Positions 26,953-34,976 of a DNA stretch of 64,000 nucleotides are shown in pieces. Source of the stretch: Seohaeicola saemankumensis (GTDB lineage: Bacteria; Pseudomonadota; Alphaproteobacteria; Rhodobacterales; Rhodobacteraceae); NCBI RefSeq assembly GCF_020171285.1, contig NZ_JAIUZI010000002.1, positions 372,001 through 436,000 on the forward strand, given 5' to 3'. The notes under the pieces are model-generated. The model made no database searches and was not told where the DNA came from. It was given only the letters and a program-made list of their open reading frames with translations. The translations under genes were made by a program, and so were the position numbers. Position 1 is the stretch's first letter, and every line of letters begins with the position of its first letter.

Positions 26953-27384
26953 ATGAGCCGCACACGTCGTCAGATCCTGACTGCCATCGCCGCGCTGCCC
27001 GTGATGGGCGGGCCGCTGTTTGCCTTTGGTACCTCGACACCCAGTCCCAGCCCGCTGCCAGGTATCGACATCACCCTGTCACGCAGCCCCGAAGGCGATC
27101 CGATCGAACCGATTCATATTGATGCTGAACATGGCAAGGCGCTGGTCAAGATGGGGCCGATGCAGGCGGGGCAATTCATGGCGAACATCCTTGCGCCCAA
27201 GCTGGAGAAACTGACCGGAGTGTCGGGCCGCAGCTGGCATTGGGTGTTGTCGAACCACCTGACCGAAGAGGTCACGGGCGCCATCCTGAACGGCGGCGGT
27301 ACCGAGTTATCCGGGCTGCAGTTTGCCGAGGATCAGGGGGCGGTCACCTGGGGTCTGTCGATCCGGGCGACCCCCGCGGGGTAG
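26953..27384 (+). CDS. Hypothetical exported protein with twin-arginine-type leader
   Basis: A 143-residue protein of unknown function. The N-terminus SRTRRQILTAIAALPVMGG has an RR pair in a Tat-like context (TRRQIL), a hydrophobic stretch and a small-residue exit near FAFG, so export is likely. The mature part has a SPSPLPGIDITLSRSPEGDP segment, then EPIHIDAEHGKALVKMGPMQ and a compact C-terminal domain (SWHWVLSNHLTEEVTGAILN). ATG 26953 was chosen because it places the leader at the N-terminus; the longer frame from 26878 does not. It lies between the dctM terminator and a convergent gene, so it is a single-gene unit. I do not recognise the family. Confidence 0.7.
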   Translation: MSRTRRQILTAIAALPVMGGPLFAFGTSTPSPSPLPGIDITLSRSPEGDPIEPIHIDAEHGKALVKMGPMQAGQFMANILAPKLEKLTGVSGRSWHWVLSNHLTEEVTGAILNGGGTELSGLQFAEDQGAVTWGLSIRATPAG

Positions 27385-27409
27385 GTCGGAGGAGGCCTGG
27401 ACTGTCGGA

Positions 27410-30016
27410 TCAGCCGGACGGGATTTTCAGGGTCATGTTGCGCCCGCTTTTCTGGTAGCGCAATTCGCTGTCGCCAATGGCGATGACCCGGCCGCCGTCC
27501 ACGGTGTCGCCGACCTTGACCTTCTTGTAGCGGCCACTGGGAAGGCGGACCAGGGCGCGGCGGTTTGCCGGAGAGCCGTAGACGCCGATCAGGTTGACGC
27601 GCTGAAGGTTGATGGCGTTGTCCAGCGTCGCCTGCCGGGCAACAGAGGCCGAAGAAGGGATCTTGGGCTTGACCGAGACGGGTGCCACCGTCTGCACTGC
27701 GGCGGTCGATGCCGCTGCAACGGGGGTGGCGCGCTGCTCGGCGCTCTGCACGGTCTTGGCGAAATCGCGGGGACGTTGCTTGGGCACACGTGAGACAACC
27801 ACGGCCTGCGCTGTCGGGGTGTCGTCCTCCTCGACCTCGTCTTTCAGATTGGGGGGGCGCAGTTTCGGGCGCTTCTTGCCCAGTTCGGCAAGGCTGCGGC
27901 CGCCCAGTTTGGCGCGTTCGTTCTGTTCCACCAATCCTTCTGGCCGGGGTTTGGGCCGGAAGCCGGCGAGACGCTGGCTGAGCGTGTCGACCTCGGGCTC
28001 GGTTTCGAAGCGGGTCGGTGTGGGCGGCGGCACTCGAGGTGGCCGGCCAAGATAGACGGTGACGCCATCCGGGGTAACCGTCCCTTCGACGGTGGGGGCA
28101 ACAAGCCCGCGCTGATCCAGGTTGAAGGCGGTTCCGGCCGCGGCCGGGGAACTGACGCTTGATGGCGGCTCATCCGTGGCCAGCCCGGCCTCTGAGGGCA
28201 GTGCCACGGCGTCTTGCGACAGGTCGGTCCGGTCGATCGAGGCTACGAACAGGTCGGACAGCCCGATAACCGATGGCGTTTCCGGCTCTTCCGGGGCTTC
28301 CGGCCAGATCCCGGTCGCGGCATAGCGGGCTTCGGCGCCCATCGGCGGCGGAGCGCTAACAGAAGATGACGGGCTGTCGTCGGGTTCAGGTTCGAGCTCG
28401 GGGTCCAGCCCGGGATCCGGGGCCAATGCCAACTGATCCTCGGCGGCGGGATCGGAGGGGGGCGTGACCACGGTCGGAGGCGTGCTCAGGGCCTCCAGTA
28501 CCGCCCGGTCGGTATCGCTAAGCCCCGGTTCCGGCTGCTCCAGCTGCAACCCGGCCGCGCGGCCCGGTTCTGTTTCACGCGAAAGGTCGACTGTTGGAGC
28601 GGCCGGTGGTGTGAGGGCGCTGGTCAATGGCGCGTCGCTCTGGGGCAAGGCCTCAGGTTTGGAGGCGGGTGCCAGGACCGGACTTTGCTGGCCCTCTGCC
28701 TGTGTCGCCGGATCCGCTTCCGGAGCGGCGATTTGGGGCGCATCGTCGGATTTGCTGCGGAACAGGCCCGCCAGACCATCATCCAGAAACAGGCTGGCCC
28801 AGGCCGCGACGGCGGCCAGGAACAGCAGCAGGCCAACCGTCAGGGCCAGACCCAGGAAACGGGGTTTGCCGCCGATTTTCTGGTTTTCACGGGCGCCGAA
28901 CACTGTCATGCGCTCGGTCTCGCTGGAGGGTTCAGGTACGTCGACCACCTGGGCCTGGAACACCGGCGCACTGCCCGGATCGGCCACGGCGGTTGCGGCG
29001 GTGCTGCTCTGTTTCGCCTTGCGCCGGCTCAAGAACCCGCCACGGGCCTGCGTTTCGGCATTGGGCGCGGGCTCGGAAGCACTTTCGGCCCGGGTGTCCG
29101 GCACGTCGAGCACTGGGGCGTTGACATCTACGCTCGCCTGACTCTCGGACGGGACCGGCTCGGTCAGTTTCTCCGCTGTGGGGGCTGCTTTGGGCGTAGG
29201 CGGCGGCGTCTCGTCGCGGCGGGCGCCTTGCAGTGCCGGTGCCTGGCCGCGTGACTTGCCCCGGCGGCTAGAGAACCCTGCAAGCGGGACGGCGTCGGGA
29301 TGCGTGCGGTCGTCCGTGTCCGGTCCCGGTTCCGGCTGCGGCGCTGGTTCCGGCTCTGGTTCCGGGAGATCGGTTGGTGGCGGGGCATCGGGTATCCCGG
29401 ATGCATCGGGGGCCGGTTCCGGAGCGGGAGCTTTTTCCATTTCCGTTACAACGGGTTCCACCGGTGTCTTCAGCTTGCCGGTCACGACAATGGCGATCCC
29501 GTCGGCCTCTACCGAAGTGCCGCCTGGCAGAGTGGACGCAAAAGCGGACGGACCAAAAAACGGTTCTCCCAGAAAGTCTTTGTCGCCGGGAATGGCGACA
29601 AAGCTGATCGGGTTGAACTGGTGTTCAACGGCGAAAGCTTCGGCCTCGGCGAGGGTTTCGCGGGCGACGGCGGCAACATGGGTCCGCGTACCCTCGATCG
29701 AGATATCGAAAACCAGATCGCTGACCGCGTAGGGGGTCGCGCCATCCAGCGCCTGTTCGACCATGGCGCGGCGGGCTTCTCCCTCGAACTTGCCGGTTTC
29801 GACGGTCAGGTAGCGGATCTGGTCATTGGGGATCACGACCTTGCATGTGAAGCCATCTGGCGCCACGGTCATCGCGTCAGCGCGCAGGTCGTTCAGCGCG
29901 GCGGCCAGGTCCGGTACGTCCAGCGGCACGTCGCCAACGGTGCGCCAGCCGCCCGCCGCGCGATGCAGCAGCGAGATCCCTTCAAACGACAAAGAAAGCG
30001 CAAAATCCGGTTTCAT
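27410..30016 (-). CDS. Large single-span protein with GspL/PilM-like and GspC/PilP-like ends
   Basis: An 868-residue protein in four parts. Residues 1-170 resemble the cytosolic actin-like domain of GspL/PilM (KPDFALSLSFEGISLLHRAA; VVIPNDQIRYLTVETG; EQALDGATPYAVSDLVFDIS). Residues 180-380 are a proline- and acid-rich linker with PEPEPEPAPQPEPGPDTD. One membrane segment (about 385-411, LALTVGLLLFLAAVAAWASL) follows, then a second long Pro/Glu linker. The C-terminal 70 residues (LIGVYGSPANRRALVRLPSG, then KKVKVGDTVDGGRVIAIGDS) look like the periplasmic GspC/PilP domain. So it may link a cytosolic ATPase platform to an outer-membrane partner. No other secretion or pilus genes are nearby. Start MKPDFALSLSF at 30016; an in-frame extension upstream is not credible. 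Domain calls are by eye. Confidence 0.72.
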   Translation of the reverse strand: MKPDFALSLSFEGISLLHRAAGGWRTVGDVPLDVPDLAAALNDLRADAMTVAPDGFTCKVVIPNDQIRYLTVETGKFEGEARRAMVEQALDGATPYAVSDLVFDISIEGTRTHVAAVARETLAEAEAFAVEHQFNPISFVAIPGDKDFLGEPFFGPSAFASTLPGGTSVEADGIAIVVTGKLKTPVEPVVTEMEKAPAPEPAPDASGIPDAPPPTDLPEPEPEPAPQPEPGPDTDDRTHPDAVPLAGFSSRRGKSRGQAPALQGARRDETPPPTPKAAPTAEKLTEPVPSESQASVDVNAPVLDVPDTRAESASEPAPNAETQARGGFLSRRKAKQSSTAATAVADPGSAPVFQAQVVDVPEPSSETERMTVFGARENQKIGGKPRFLGLALTVGLLLFLAAVAAWASLFLDDGLAGLFRSKSDDAPQIAAPEADPATQAEGQQSPVLAPASKPEALPQSDAPLTSALTPPAAPTVDLSRETEPGRAAGLQLEQPEPGLSDTDRAVLEALSTPPTVVTPPSDPAAEDQLALAPDPGLDPELEPEPDDSPSSSVSAPPPMGAEARYAATGIWPEAPEEPETPSVIGLSDLFVASIDRTDLSQDAVALPSEAGLATDEPPSSVSSPAAAGTAFNLDQRGLVAPTVEGTVTPDGVTVYLGRPPRVPPPTPTRFETEPEVDTLSQRLAGFRPKPRPEGLVEQNERAKLGGRSLAELGKKRPKLRPPNLKDEVEEDDTPTAQAVVVSRVPKQRPRDFAKTVQSAEQRATPVAAASTAAVQTVAPVSVKPKIPSSASVARQATLDNAINLQRVNLIGVYGSPANRRALVRLPSGRYKKVKVGDTVDGGRVIAIGDSELRYQKSGRNMTLKIPSG

Positions 30017-30174
30017 CCTGCGACTATACCACCCAACCTGTTTTGACCTGCGCTTAGCGCCTGCGGGTCGCAGCTTAAAGCAGGTCTTTGCCGAGTAAAA
30101 GAAAAAGACAGGGTTTTCCCTTGTCGCGGGCGGGCGCGGGCCCCCATGTTTGCGCAAACCGATGGAGGGTTCTG

Positions 30175-30876
30175 ATGAAACCAAATCTGATTGCGGCCGC
30201 CGCGCTGGCATTTCTGGTGGCCGTTCCGGCGCTGGCGGAAACATCCGCGCGTCAAATCACGGTCACCGGCGAGGGTCGGGTCGAGACCGTTCCGGACATG
30301 GCGACGATCACACTGGGGGTCAGTCACAGGGCCAAGGAGGCGCGGACCGCGATGGCGCAGACCTCGGACTCGGTGACGCAGATCATTGAACGTCTCGGCG
30401 CCTTGGGGATCGCTCCGCGCGATGTCCAAACCCGGCAGCTGACTTTGAACCCGGTCTGGTCGGACCCGAACGGATCTGCGGATAGCAGCGTTCGGATTGC
30501 CGGGTTTCAGGCCAGCAACACCCTGTATGTTCGGGTGCGCGACCTGCCGTCACTGGGGGCGGTTCTGGAGGCCGTGATCGAAGATGGAGCGAATGAATTC
30601 AATAGTTTGCAGTTCACTGTTCAGGAGGTTGACCCATTGGTTGAGCAGGCCCGCAAGCTGGCGGTAGAAGATGCCATGGTCAAGGCGCGGCAGCTGGCCG
30701 AGGCGGCTGGCGTGACACTCGGCCCGGTGCTGACGATATCCGAACACGGTGGCGGGCGGCCAACGCCGATGGCGCAGATGTCGATGCGCGACAGCGGCGG
30801 AGGGGTTCCGATTGCCGGGGGCGAGATTTCGCTAAACGTCAACGTCTCGATGGTTTTTGCGATCTCTGGCGAATGA
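30175..30876 (+). CDS. SIMPL domain (DUF541) periplasmic protein
   Basis: A 233-residue exported protein with signal peptide MKPNLIAAAALAFLVAVPAL, cleaved near ALAE. The SIMPL/DUF541 domain is clear: ITVTGEGRVETVPDMATITL at the start, then a central QTRQLTLNPVW and FQASNTLYVRVRDL, and a C-terminal AVEDAMVKARQLAEAAGVTL followed by LGPVLTISE. Family members (YggE in E. coli) are periplasmic, oligomeric, and linked to oxidative-stress protection, but the activity is unclear. Start ATG 30175 follows ATGGAGGGTTCTG. It is divergent from the GspL-like gene and followed by a terminator. Confidence 0.88.
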   Translation: MKPNLIAAAALAFLVAVPALAETSARQITVTGEGRVETVPDMATITLGVSHRAKEARTAMAQTSDSVTQIIERLGALGIAPRDVQTRQLTLNPVWSDPNGSADSSVRIAGFQASNTLYVRVRDLPSLGAVLEAVIEDGANEFNSLQFTVQEVDPLVEQARKLAVEDAMVKARQLAEAAGVTLGPVLTISEHGGGRPTPMAQMSMRDSGGGVPIAGGEISLNVNVSMVFAISGE

Positions 30877-30882
30877 TGGTGC

Positions 30883-30914
30883 GGCCCCGGATCAGCTCCG
30901 GGGCCGGCTTTTTC
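30883..30914. terminator. Terminator between convergent SIMPL gene and metY
   Basis: GGCCCCGGA, loop TCAGC, TCCGGGGCC, then GGCTTTTT. The stem starts six bases after the SIMPL stop and ends with a T run; the metY stop is eight bases further on. Confidence 0.8.
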
Positions 30915-30921
30915 GGGACGA

Positions 30922-32214
30922 TCAGGCGGTCGCTTTGGCCAGCGCCTGATCCAGATCGGCGATCAGGTCGTCAGGGTCCTCGATGCCGATGGACACCCTG
31001 ACGACGTTGGGCGCGGCGCCTGCGGCTTCTTGCTGTTCCAGCGTCAGCTGGCGGTGGGTGGTTGATGCCGAATGGATGATCAATGACCGGGTATCGCCCA
31101 GATTGGCCACGTGGCTGAAAATCTCGAGCGCGTTGACCAGTTTCACGCAGGCGTCATAGCCACCCTTGACCGCAAAGGTGAACAGCCCGCCGGTGCCCTT
31201 GGGATAGCAGCGCTGCGCCCGTTCGGCATAGGGCGACGACGGCAGGCCGGCGTAGGTGACGTAATCGACCCTGGGGTCGGCCTCGAGCCAGGCGGCGACC
31301 TTTTCGGCATTTTCGACGTGGCGCTGCATGCGCAGCGACAGGGTTTCGATGCCCATCAGCGTGTAATGCGCCGCCTGCGGGTTCATCGTCATGCCCAGAT
31401 CACGCAGGCCGATGGCGATGCCGTGGAAGGTAAAGGCCAGCGGACCGAAGGTTTCGTGGAACTTGAGCCCGTGGTAGGCCGGTTCCGGTTCGCTGAGCGA
31501 GGGGAACTTGCCCGACGCCGACCAGTCGAACTGTCCCGAATCCACGATGCAGCCGCCGGTGACGGTGCCGTTGCCGGTCAGGTACTTGGTGGTCGAATGC
31601 ACCACCAGCGTCGCGCCCTGTTCGATGGGACGGCAGAGATAGGGGGTGGCCGAGGTGTTGTCGACGATCAGCGGGATCTGCGCGGCGTCGGCCACATCGG
31701 CCAGCGCGCGGATGTCGGTGACATAACCGCCGGGGTTGGCGACGGATTCGCAGAACACGGCGCGGGTGTTGTCGTCGATCGCGGCCTTGACCGCGTCCAG
31801 GTCATCGGTGTCGACGAATTTCGCGGACCAGCCAAAGCGTTTGATGGTCTGGCTGAACTGGGTGACGGTGCCGCCGTAGAGCCGGGTCGAGGCCACCACG
31901 TTGCAGCCCGGCCCCATCAGGGGAAAGAGCGCCATGATCTGCGCGGCATGGCCCGAGGAACAGCAGACCGCGCCGACGCCACCCTCGAGCGTGGCGACGC
32001 GTTCCTGCAGCACGGCCACGGTGGGGTTGGTCAGGCGCGAGTAGATAAAGCCCACTTCCTGCAGGTTGAACAGCGCCGCCGCGTGGTCGGCGTCGCGAAA
32101 GACATATGCGGTGGTCTGGTAAATCGGTGTCTGCCGGGCGCCCGTGGCGGGGTCGGGGCGTGCGCCGGCGTGAATTTGAAGGGTGTCAAAGCCGTATGTG
32201 GGTCCGTCTGACAT
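30922..32214 (-). CDS. metY: O-acetylhomoserine sulfhydrylase (MetY-type)
   Basis: A 430-residue PLP enzyme of the Cys/Met metabolism family. The pyridoxal lysine is in HSTTKYLTGNGTVTGG (about residue 208). Other blocks are IYQTTAYVFRDADHAAALFN, the active-site tyrosine region FIYSRLTNPTVAVLQERVA and the C-terminal SLIIHSASTTHRQL followed by VRVSIGIEDPDDLIADLDQA. The length (430) and the RSLIIHSASTTH region fit O-acetylhomoserine sulfhydrylases that make homocysteine from sulfide, rather than cystathionine enzymes. ATG 32214 follows GGGAGAGGAACAT. It can use the sulfide made by the cys genes at 16-19 kb. A sigma-70 type promoter lies at 32274-32302 and a repeat touches its -35. Confidence 0.92.
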   Translation of the reverse strand: MSDGPTYGFDTLQIHAGARPDPATGARQTPIYQTTAYVFRDADHAAALFNLQEVGFIYSRLTNPTVAVLQERVATLEGGVGAVCCSSGHAAQIMALFPLMGPGCNVVASTRLYGGTVTQFSQTIKRFGWSAKFVDTDDLDAVKAAIDDNTRAVFCESVANPGGYVTDIRALADVADAAQIPLIVDNTSATPYLCRPIEQGATLVVHSTTKYLTGNGTVTGGCIVDSGQFDWSASGKFPSLSEPEPAYHGLKFHETFGPLAFTFHGIAIGLRDLGMTMNPQAAHYTLMGIETLSLRMQRHVENAEKVAAWLEADPRVDYVTYAGLPSSPYAERAQRCYPKGTGGLFTFAVKGGYDACVKLVNALEIFSHVANLGDTRSLIIHSASTTHRQLTLEQQEAAGAAPNVVRVSIGIEDPDDLIADLDQALAKATA

Positions 32215-32273
32215 ATGTTCCTCTCCCTATGTCGAAATGCCTGCACAGGGGTAGGGCATCGGGTGGAGCCTGA

Positions 32274-32302
32274 CAATATCGGACAGGTGTCGCGGCCGTC
32301 AA
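32274..32302 (-). promoter_or_regulatory. Putative sigma-70 promoter of metY
   Basis: On the minus strand TTGACG (32302-32297), a 17-base spacer and ATATTG (32279-32274), 60 bases before the metY start. One of the two ACATAC-N7-CTATGTTG repeats begins at the very next base (32303). Confidence 0.6.
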
Positions 32303-32361
32303 ACATACTATCAAACTATGTTGACAACTGCGCCGAGTTGACATACTTGCATACTATGTTG
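32303..32361. promoter_or_regulatory. Two copies of ACATAC-N7-CTATGTTG (candidate operator)
   Basis: Copy 1 at 32303-32323 and copy 2 at 32341-32361, both 21 bp with identical outer bases, and each with ACATA/TATGT inverted arms. They occupy the gap between metY (minus, start 32214) and the ribbon-helix-helix gene (plus, start 32378). Copy 1 abuts the metY -35; copy 2 ends 16 bp before the other gene's ATG. Confidence 0.6.
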
Positions 32362-32377
32362 GACAAGGAGAGCCACA

Positions 32378-32977
32378 ATGGCACCCACAGCAAAACCTGT
32401 TGAGCAGACGCCGGAAATCGCCGCGAAAGACGACGACAGCGCGCGCAAGCTGCGCCGTGAGAAACGACGCAAGAAGATTGAAAAGGCGACGACGGTGACC
32501 TTTAGCCTGCAGCCCGAGGTTCGAAGCTTTCTGACCGACCAGGCGAAAGAGGCCGGTATGGAACTGAGCTTTTTCATGCAGAAGCTGGTCGACGATCACC
32601 TGGTTGCGACCGCCCCCGAGGACAACCCGATGTCGATCCGTATCCAGGCGCGTCGCGGCGTTCTAGATCATGTCGTCGATCTGGCGCGGAAGATGGATGC
32701 GCGCGGAGAATTCAGCGACGATTTCATCCTGCGCGTCATTCAGGCGGCGTCGGAGGATCCCGATTTCGTGGAAATGCACCGGATCGCGGTGACCGAGGAC
32801 CCGGAAAACGAACGCCGCAACGCCCGTGCCCGTGCCTCGCTGAACCAGCAGATCGGTCGGCTGATCAAGCGAGCTGCCGGTGCGCGCAGCAAACGTGACG
32901 ACAACAAGAAGATCATGCGCGGACAGGCGCAGGACGGGATCCTGACTTCGTTCACCTTGCTGGACAAAGCGGCCTGA
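32378..32977 (+). CDS. Ribbon-helix-helix-like DNA-binding protein
   Basis: A 199-residue basic protein. After a charged N-terminus (RKLRREKRRKKIEKATTV) there is a stretch with the ribbon-helix-helix pattern: a beta strand TTVTFSLQPEVRSFLTDQAK, then helices AKEAGMELSFFMQKLVDDHL (about residues 41-72). The C-terminal 110 residues (helical, rich in Arg and Asp, ending with RSKRDDNKKIMRGQAQDGIL) are not recognised. There is no membrane segment. ATG 32378 follows AAGGAGAGCCACA. Position next to metY with two shared repeats suggests a transcription regulator of both genes. RHH folds are also found in antitoxins, but no toxin gene is adjacent. The RHH call is by pattern only. Confidence 0.65.
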   Translation: MAPTAKPVEQTPEIAAKDDDSARKLRREKRRKKIEKATTVTFSLQPEVRSFLTDQAKEAGMELSFFMQKLVDDHLVATAPEDNPMSIRIQARRGVLDHVVDLARKMDARGEFSDDFILRVIQAASEDPDFVEMHRIAVTEDPENERRNARARASLNQQIGRLIKRAAGARSKRDDNKKIMRGQAQDGILTSFTLLDKAA

Positions 32978-33002
32978 GCCCGACCCGGGTTTGATCCCTG
33001 AT

Positions 33003-33028
33003 GGGGGCCGTCCGCATCGGGCGGCCCT
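33003..33028. terminator. Hairpin between convergent genes
   Basis: GGGGGCCGTCCG, loop CAT, CGGGCGGCCC: a strong stem between the RHH gene and the glycosyltransferase-like gene that converge here. No long T run follows, so it is probable rather than certain. Confidence 0.5.
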
Positions 33029-34032
33029 TAACGCATCCAGAACCCTTCCGAGCGGATCTTGTTGCGGATCATCTGCTCGCGGCGGGGCAGGTTATCGCGG
33101 TCGAACAGCGCTCGCACCTTGTGCCCGCGACCGTGAAAGACCATGCGTTTGATCGGGTCGAAGCCTTTGAGAACCTTCTTGATCTTGTTCGGTGCGGCAA
33201 CGGTTTCCAGAACCTCGACCACGTGGTCGCTTTCGCGGGCGTAAAGCAGCGGGAAGAACCGGTAGTGGCAGCTAACCGACCCGTCGAGATGGCCGGCCGG
33301 CAGGGAATCCCGCCCGCCGCCGAAGGAATGGATCACCAGGGGCAGGGCGATCTGGTCGAGCCAGGGGAACAGATTTTGTCCGACCAGTTCAATGGGCGGG
33401 TCATTTCGGATCGACAGAGCATACTCCTGAAACCGCTGGCCGAATTCGTGCGGGCAGCGGAAATAGAAGAACCCGGCGTTGAAATAGAGAAACCGGCGCC
33501 AGTATTCCTGTGGCTGAGAAGTGTCGAGAGAGCTGTCGAAATCCAGGCCGAACCGGTCGTAGAGCGACTTCCAGATCGCCGCGTATCCGGGGCCGTAGAG
33601 CGTCGGCTCGGGCCAGGTGCCTTCGCGGCGCAGCGATGCGCCGGGGCGGTCGAAATCGAACGGCACCGACGTCACGTCGCCGGTGATCAGCGTGTCGGTG
33701 TCGAAGAACACAAAGGGTTCGCCCATGGGCAGGGCGTGCAGCAATTCGATCTTGTTGCCATGGGGATAACCCTGACCGAAGTGGTGGTTTTCGAACGGCA
33801 GGATTTCGGCCCCGAGCCGGTCCAGCGCCGCCAGAACCTCGCTATTGCGGATAGACGGATCATCCGTCCAGCGCGGACCTGCCTGCGGCACGGCGGCAAA
33901 CAACCGCCCGTCAAAGTTCGGGCTGCAATGGCGCAGCGAGGCGGCGAACAGGACGGCCTCGTATTGCAGCCGGCCGGATTGGCCGACAATCACGATATTG
34001 AACGGTTGGCGGGACGCCTGTTTTTTTGCCAT
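33028..34032 (-). CDS. Putative glycosyltransferase-like protein with DxD motif
   Basis: A 334-residue protein. The opening FNIVIVGQSGRLQYEAVLFA and the DxD motif in PFVFFDTDTLITGDV (about residue 115) suggest a GT-A type nucleotide-sugar transferase. The later YFNAGFFYFRCPHEFGQRFQ and WLDQIALPLVIHSFGGGRDS resemble the acceptor and catalytic segments of family 8-like enzymes, but the similarity is weak. No signal peptide or membrane segment is visible. A basic C-terminus (KIKKVLKGFDPIKRMVFHGR) could associate with membranes. It stands alone, convergent with the RHH gene. Other names cannot be excluded. Confidence 0.65.
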   Translation of the reverse strand: MAKKQASRQPFNIVIVGQSGRLQYEAVLFAASLRHCSPNFDGRLFAAVPQAGPRWTDDPSIRNSEVLAALDRLGAEILPFENHHFGQGYPHGNKIELLHALPMGEPFVFFDTDTLITGDVTSVPFDFDRPGASLRREGTWPEPTLYGPGYAAIWKSLYDRFGLDFDSSLDTSQPQEYWRRFLYFNAGFFYFRCPHEFGQRFQEYALSIRNDPPIELVGQNLFPWLDQIALPLVIHSFGGGRDSLPAGHLDGSVSCHYRFFPLLYARESDHVVEVLETVAAPNKIKKVLKGFDPIKRMVFHGRGHKVRALFDRDNLPRREQMIRNKIRSEGFWMR

Positions 34033-34182
34033 ACTCGATCTCAGCCGCGGTTTCGTGGCGGCCCCCGTTGTTGCGGGCAGTATAGGGTGCGCGGCGTCAT
34101 CTCAAAACCCTGCATTTTCAGGGAATCACGATTTGTCAGAGGGCGCGACGCAAATTGGTTTTGTGCAAATTAGGGGTGACCT

Positions 34183-34842
34183 ATGTTTGAAATCTTTCTG
34201 GTGATGATGGCCGCGGCGATTCAAATGCAGCCTGTGGATGACGCCGGCGCGCCACCACCCGGGCTTGCGGTATCAGAAGCCGCGCCCGGCGTCGCGACCG
34301 CCGCCGAAGCGCCGCCCGCCTTCCTTGCTCCTGCGCCAAGCTCTGACGCGCCGCCGGTTTTTCTGGCGCCCGCGCAACAGGCCGAGGCACCGCCCGCATT
34401 CCTGGCGCCTGCACAGACCGCCGAGGCGCCGCCCGCCTTTCTGGCGCCGGCTCCCTCCGGCCTTCAGGCGGAGCCACAGGTGCCAACGGGGCAGTTTACA
34501 ACAGCGACCGAAGTCCGCCCGATCCTGAACGCCACACGCGGCAACTGGATCGCGGTGCGCGATTTCAACGGCAAGGATCTGCTCTATGTGACCCATCTTT
34601 GGTCCTGGCGTTGTGGTCTGCTGGAAATGCGGATCGGTGTGAACGGGGCAGAGCCGCAGGTCTGGCCGATGCCGCCCTGTCACCAGGATGAAGCGGCGCC
34701 GAACGCGGTCAAGCCGGAAGACGGTCTGCCCTATGGCGAATTCCCGCAAGGGTCGATCGCGATGATCGAGGTGCGGATCACCTATGACGATCTTGGCACG
34801 GACAGCGCCCGGTTCAACCGTCAGGGGGTGCAGATCCCGTAG
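34183..34842 (+). CDS. Proline/alanine repeat protein, function unknown
   Basis: A 219-residue protein that begins with a short hydrophobic leader MFEIFLVMMAAAIQMQPVDD. Four near-perfect 13-residue repeats follow at residues 42-93: EAPPAFLAPAPSS, DAPPVFLAPAQQA, EAPPAFLAPAQTA and EAPPAFLAPAPSG. The C-terminal 120 residues form a compact domain with two cysteines in a likely disulfide setting (SWRCGLLEMRIGVN and PMPPCHQD) and a final SIAMIEVRITYDDLGTDSAR. The leader suggests export. The repeat region may be a flexible spacer or a ligand for a partner. Start ATG 34183 follows AGGGGTGACCT. I do not recognise the C-terminal domain. Confidence 0.75.
   Translation: MFEIFLVMMAAAIQMQPVDDAGAPPPGLAVSEAAPGVATAAEAPPAFLAPAPSSDAPPVFLAPAQQAEAPPAFLAPAQTAEAPPAFLAPAPSGLQAEPQVPTGQFTTATEVRPILNATRGNWIAVRDFNGKDLLYVTHLWSWRCGLLEMRIGVNGAEPQVWPMPPCHQDEAAPNAVKPEDGLPYGEFPQGSIAMIEVRITYDDLGTDSARFNRQGVQIP
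34306..34461 (+). repeat. Four tandem 39-bp coding repeats
   Basis: The 13-codon unit encodes (E/D)APP(A/V)FLAPA(P/Q) plus two or three variable residues, four times in a row. Codons differ between copies, so the repeats are kept by selection on the protein or are old rather than a fresh duplication. Confidence 0.85.
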
Positions 34843-34976
34843 CGGCCGCCATGCCCAAAGACTGGGCAGGTGTCGGCCCCATGACCCGGTGATCGTCGAT
34901 TTCAAAAATTTACCAATTGATAAAAAAATAAATTGTGGCACTCTGTGATCAAGAAACGCATCACGGGGAGACACCG

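Noticed and set aside
32215..32300. SAM-II type riboswitch before metY
   Set aside because: Such riboswitches are common before met genes in alphaproteobacteria, but the conserved SAM-II core bases and pseudoknot could not be found; only a short GATGCC/GGCAT stem is present.
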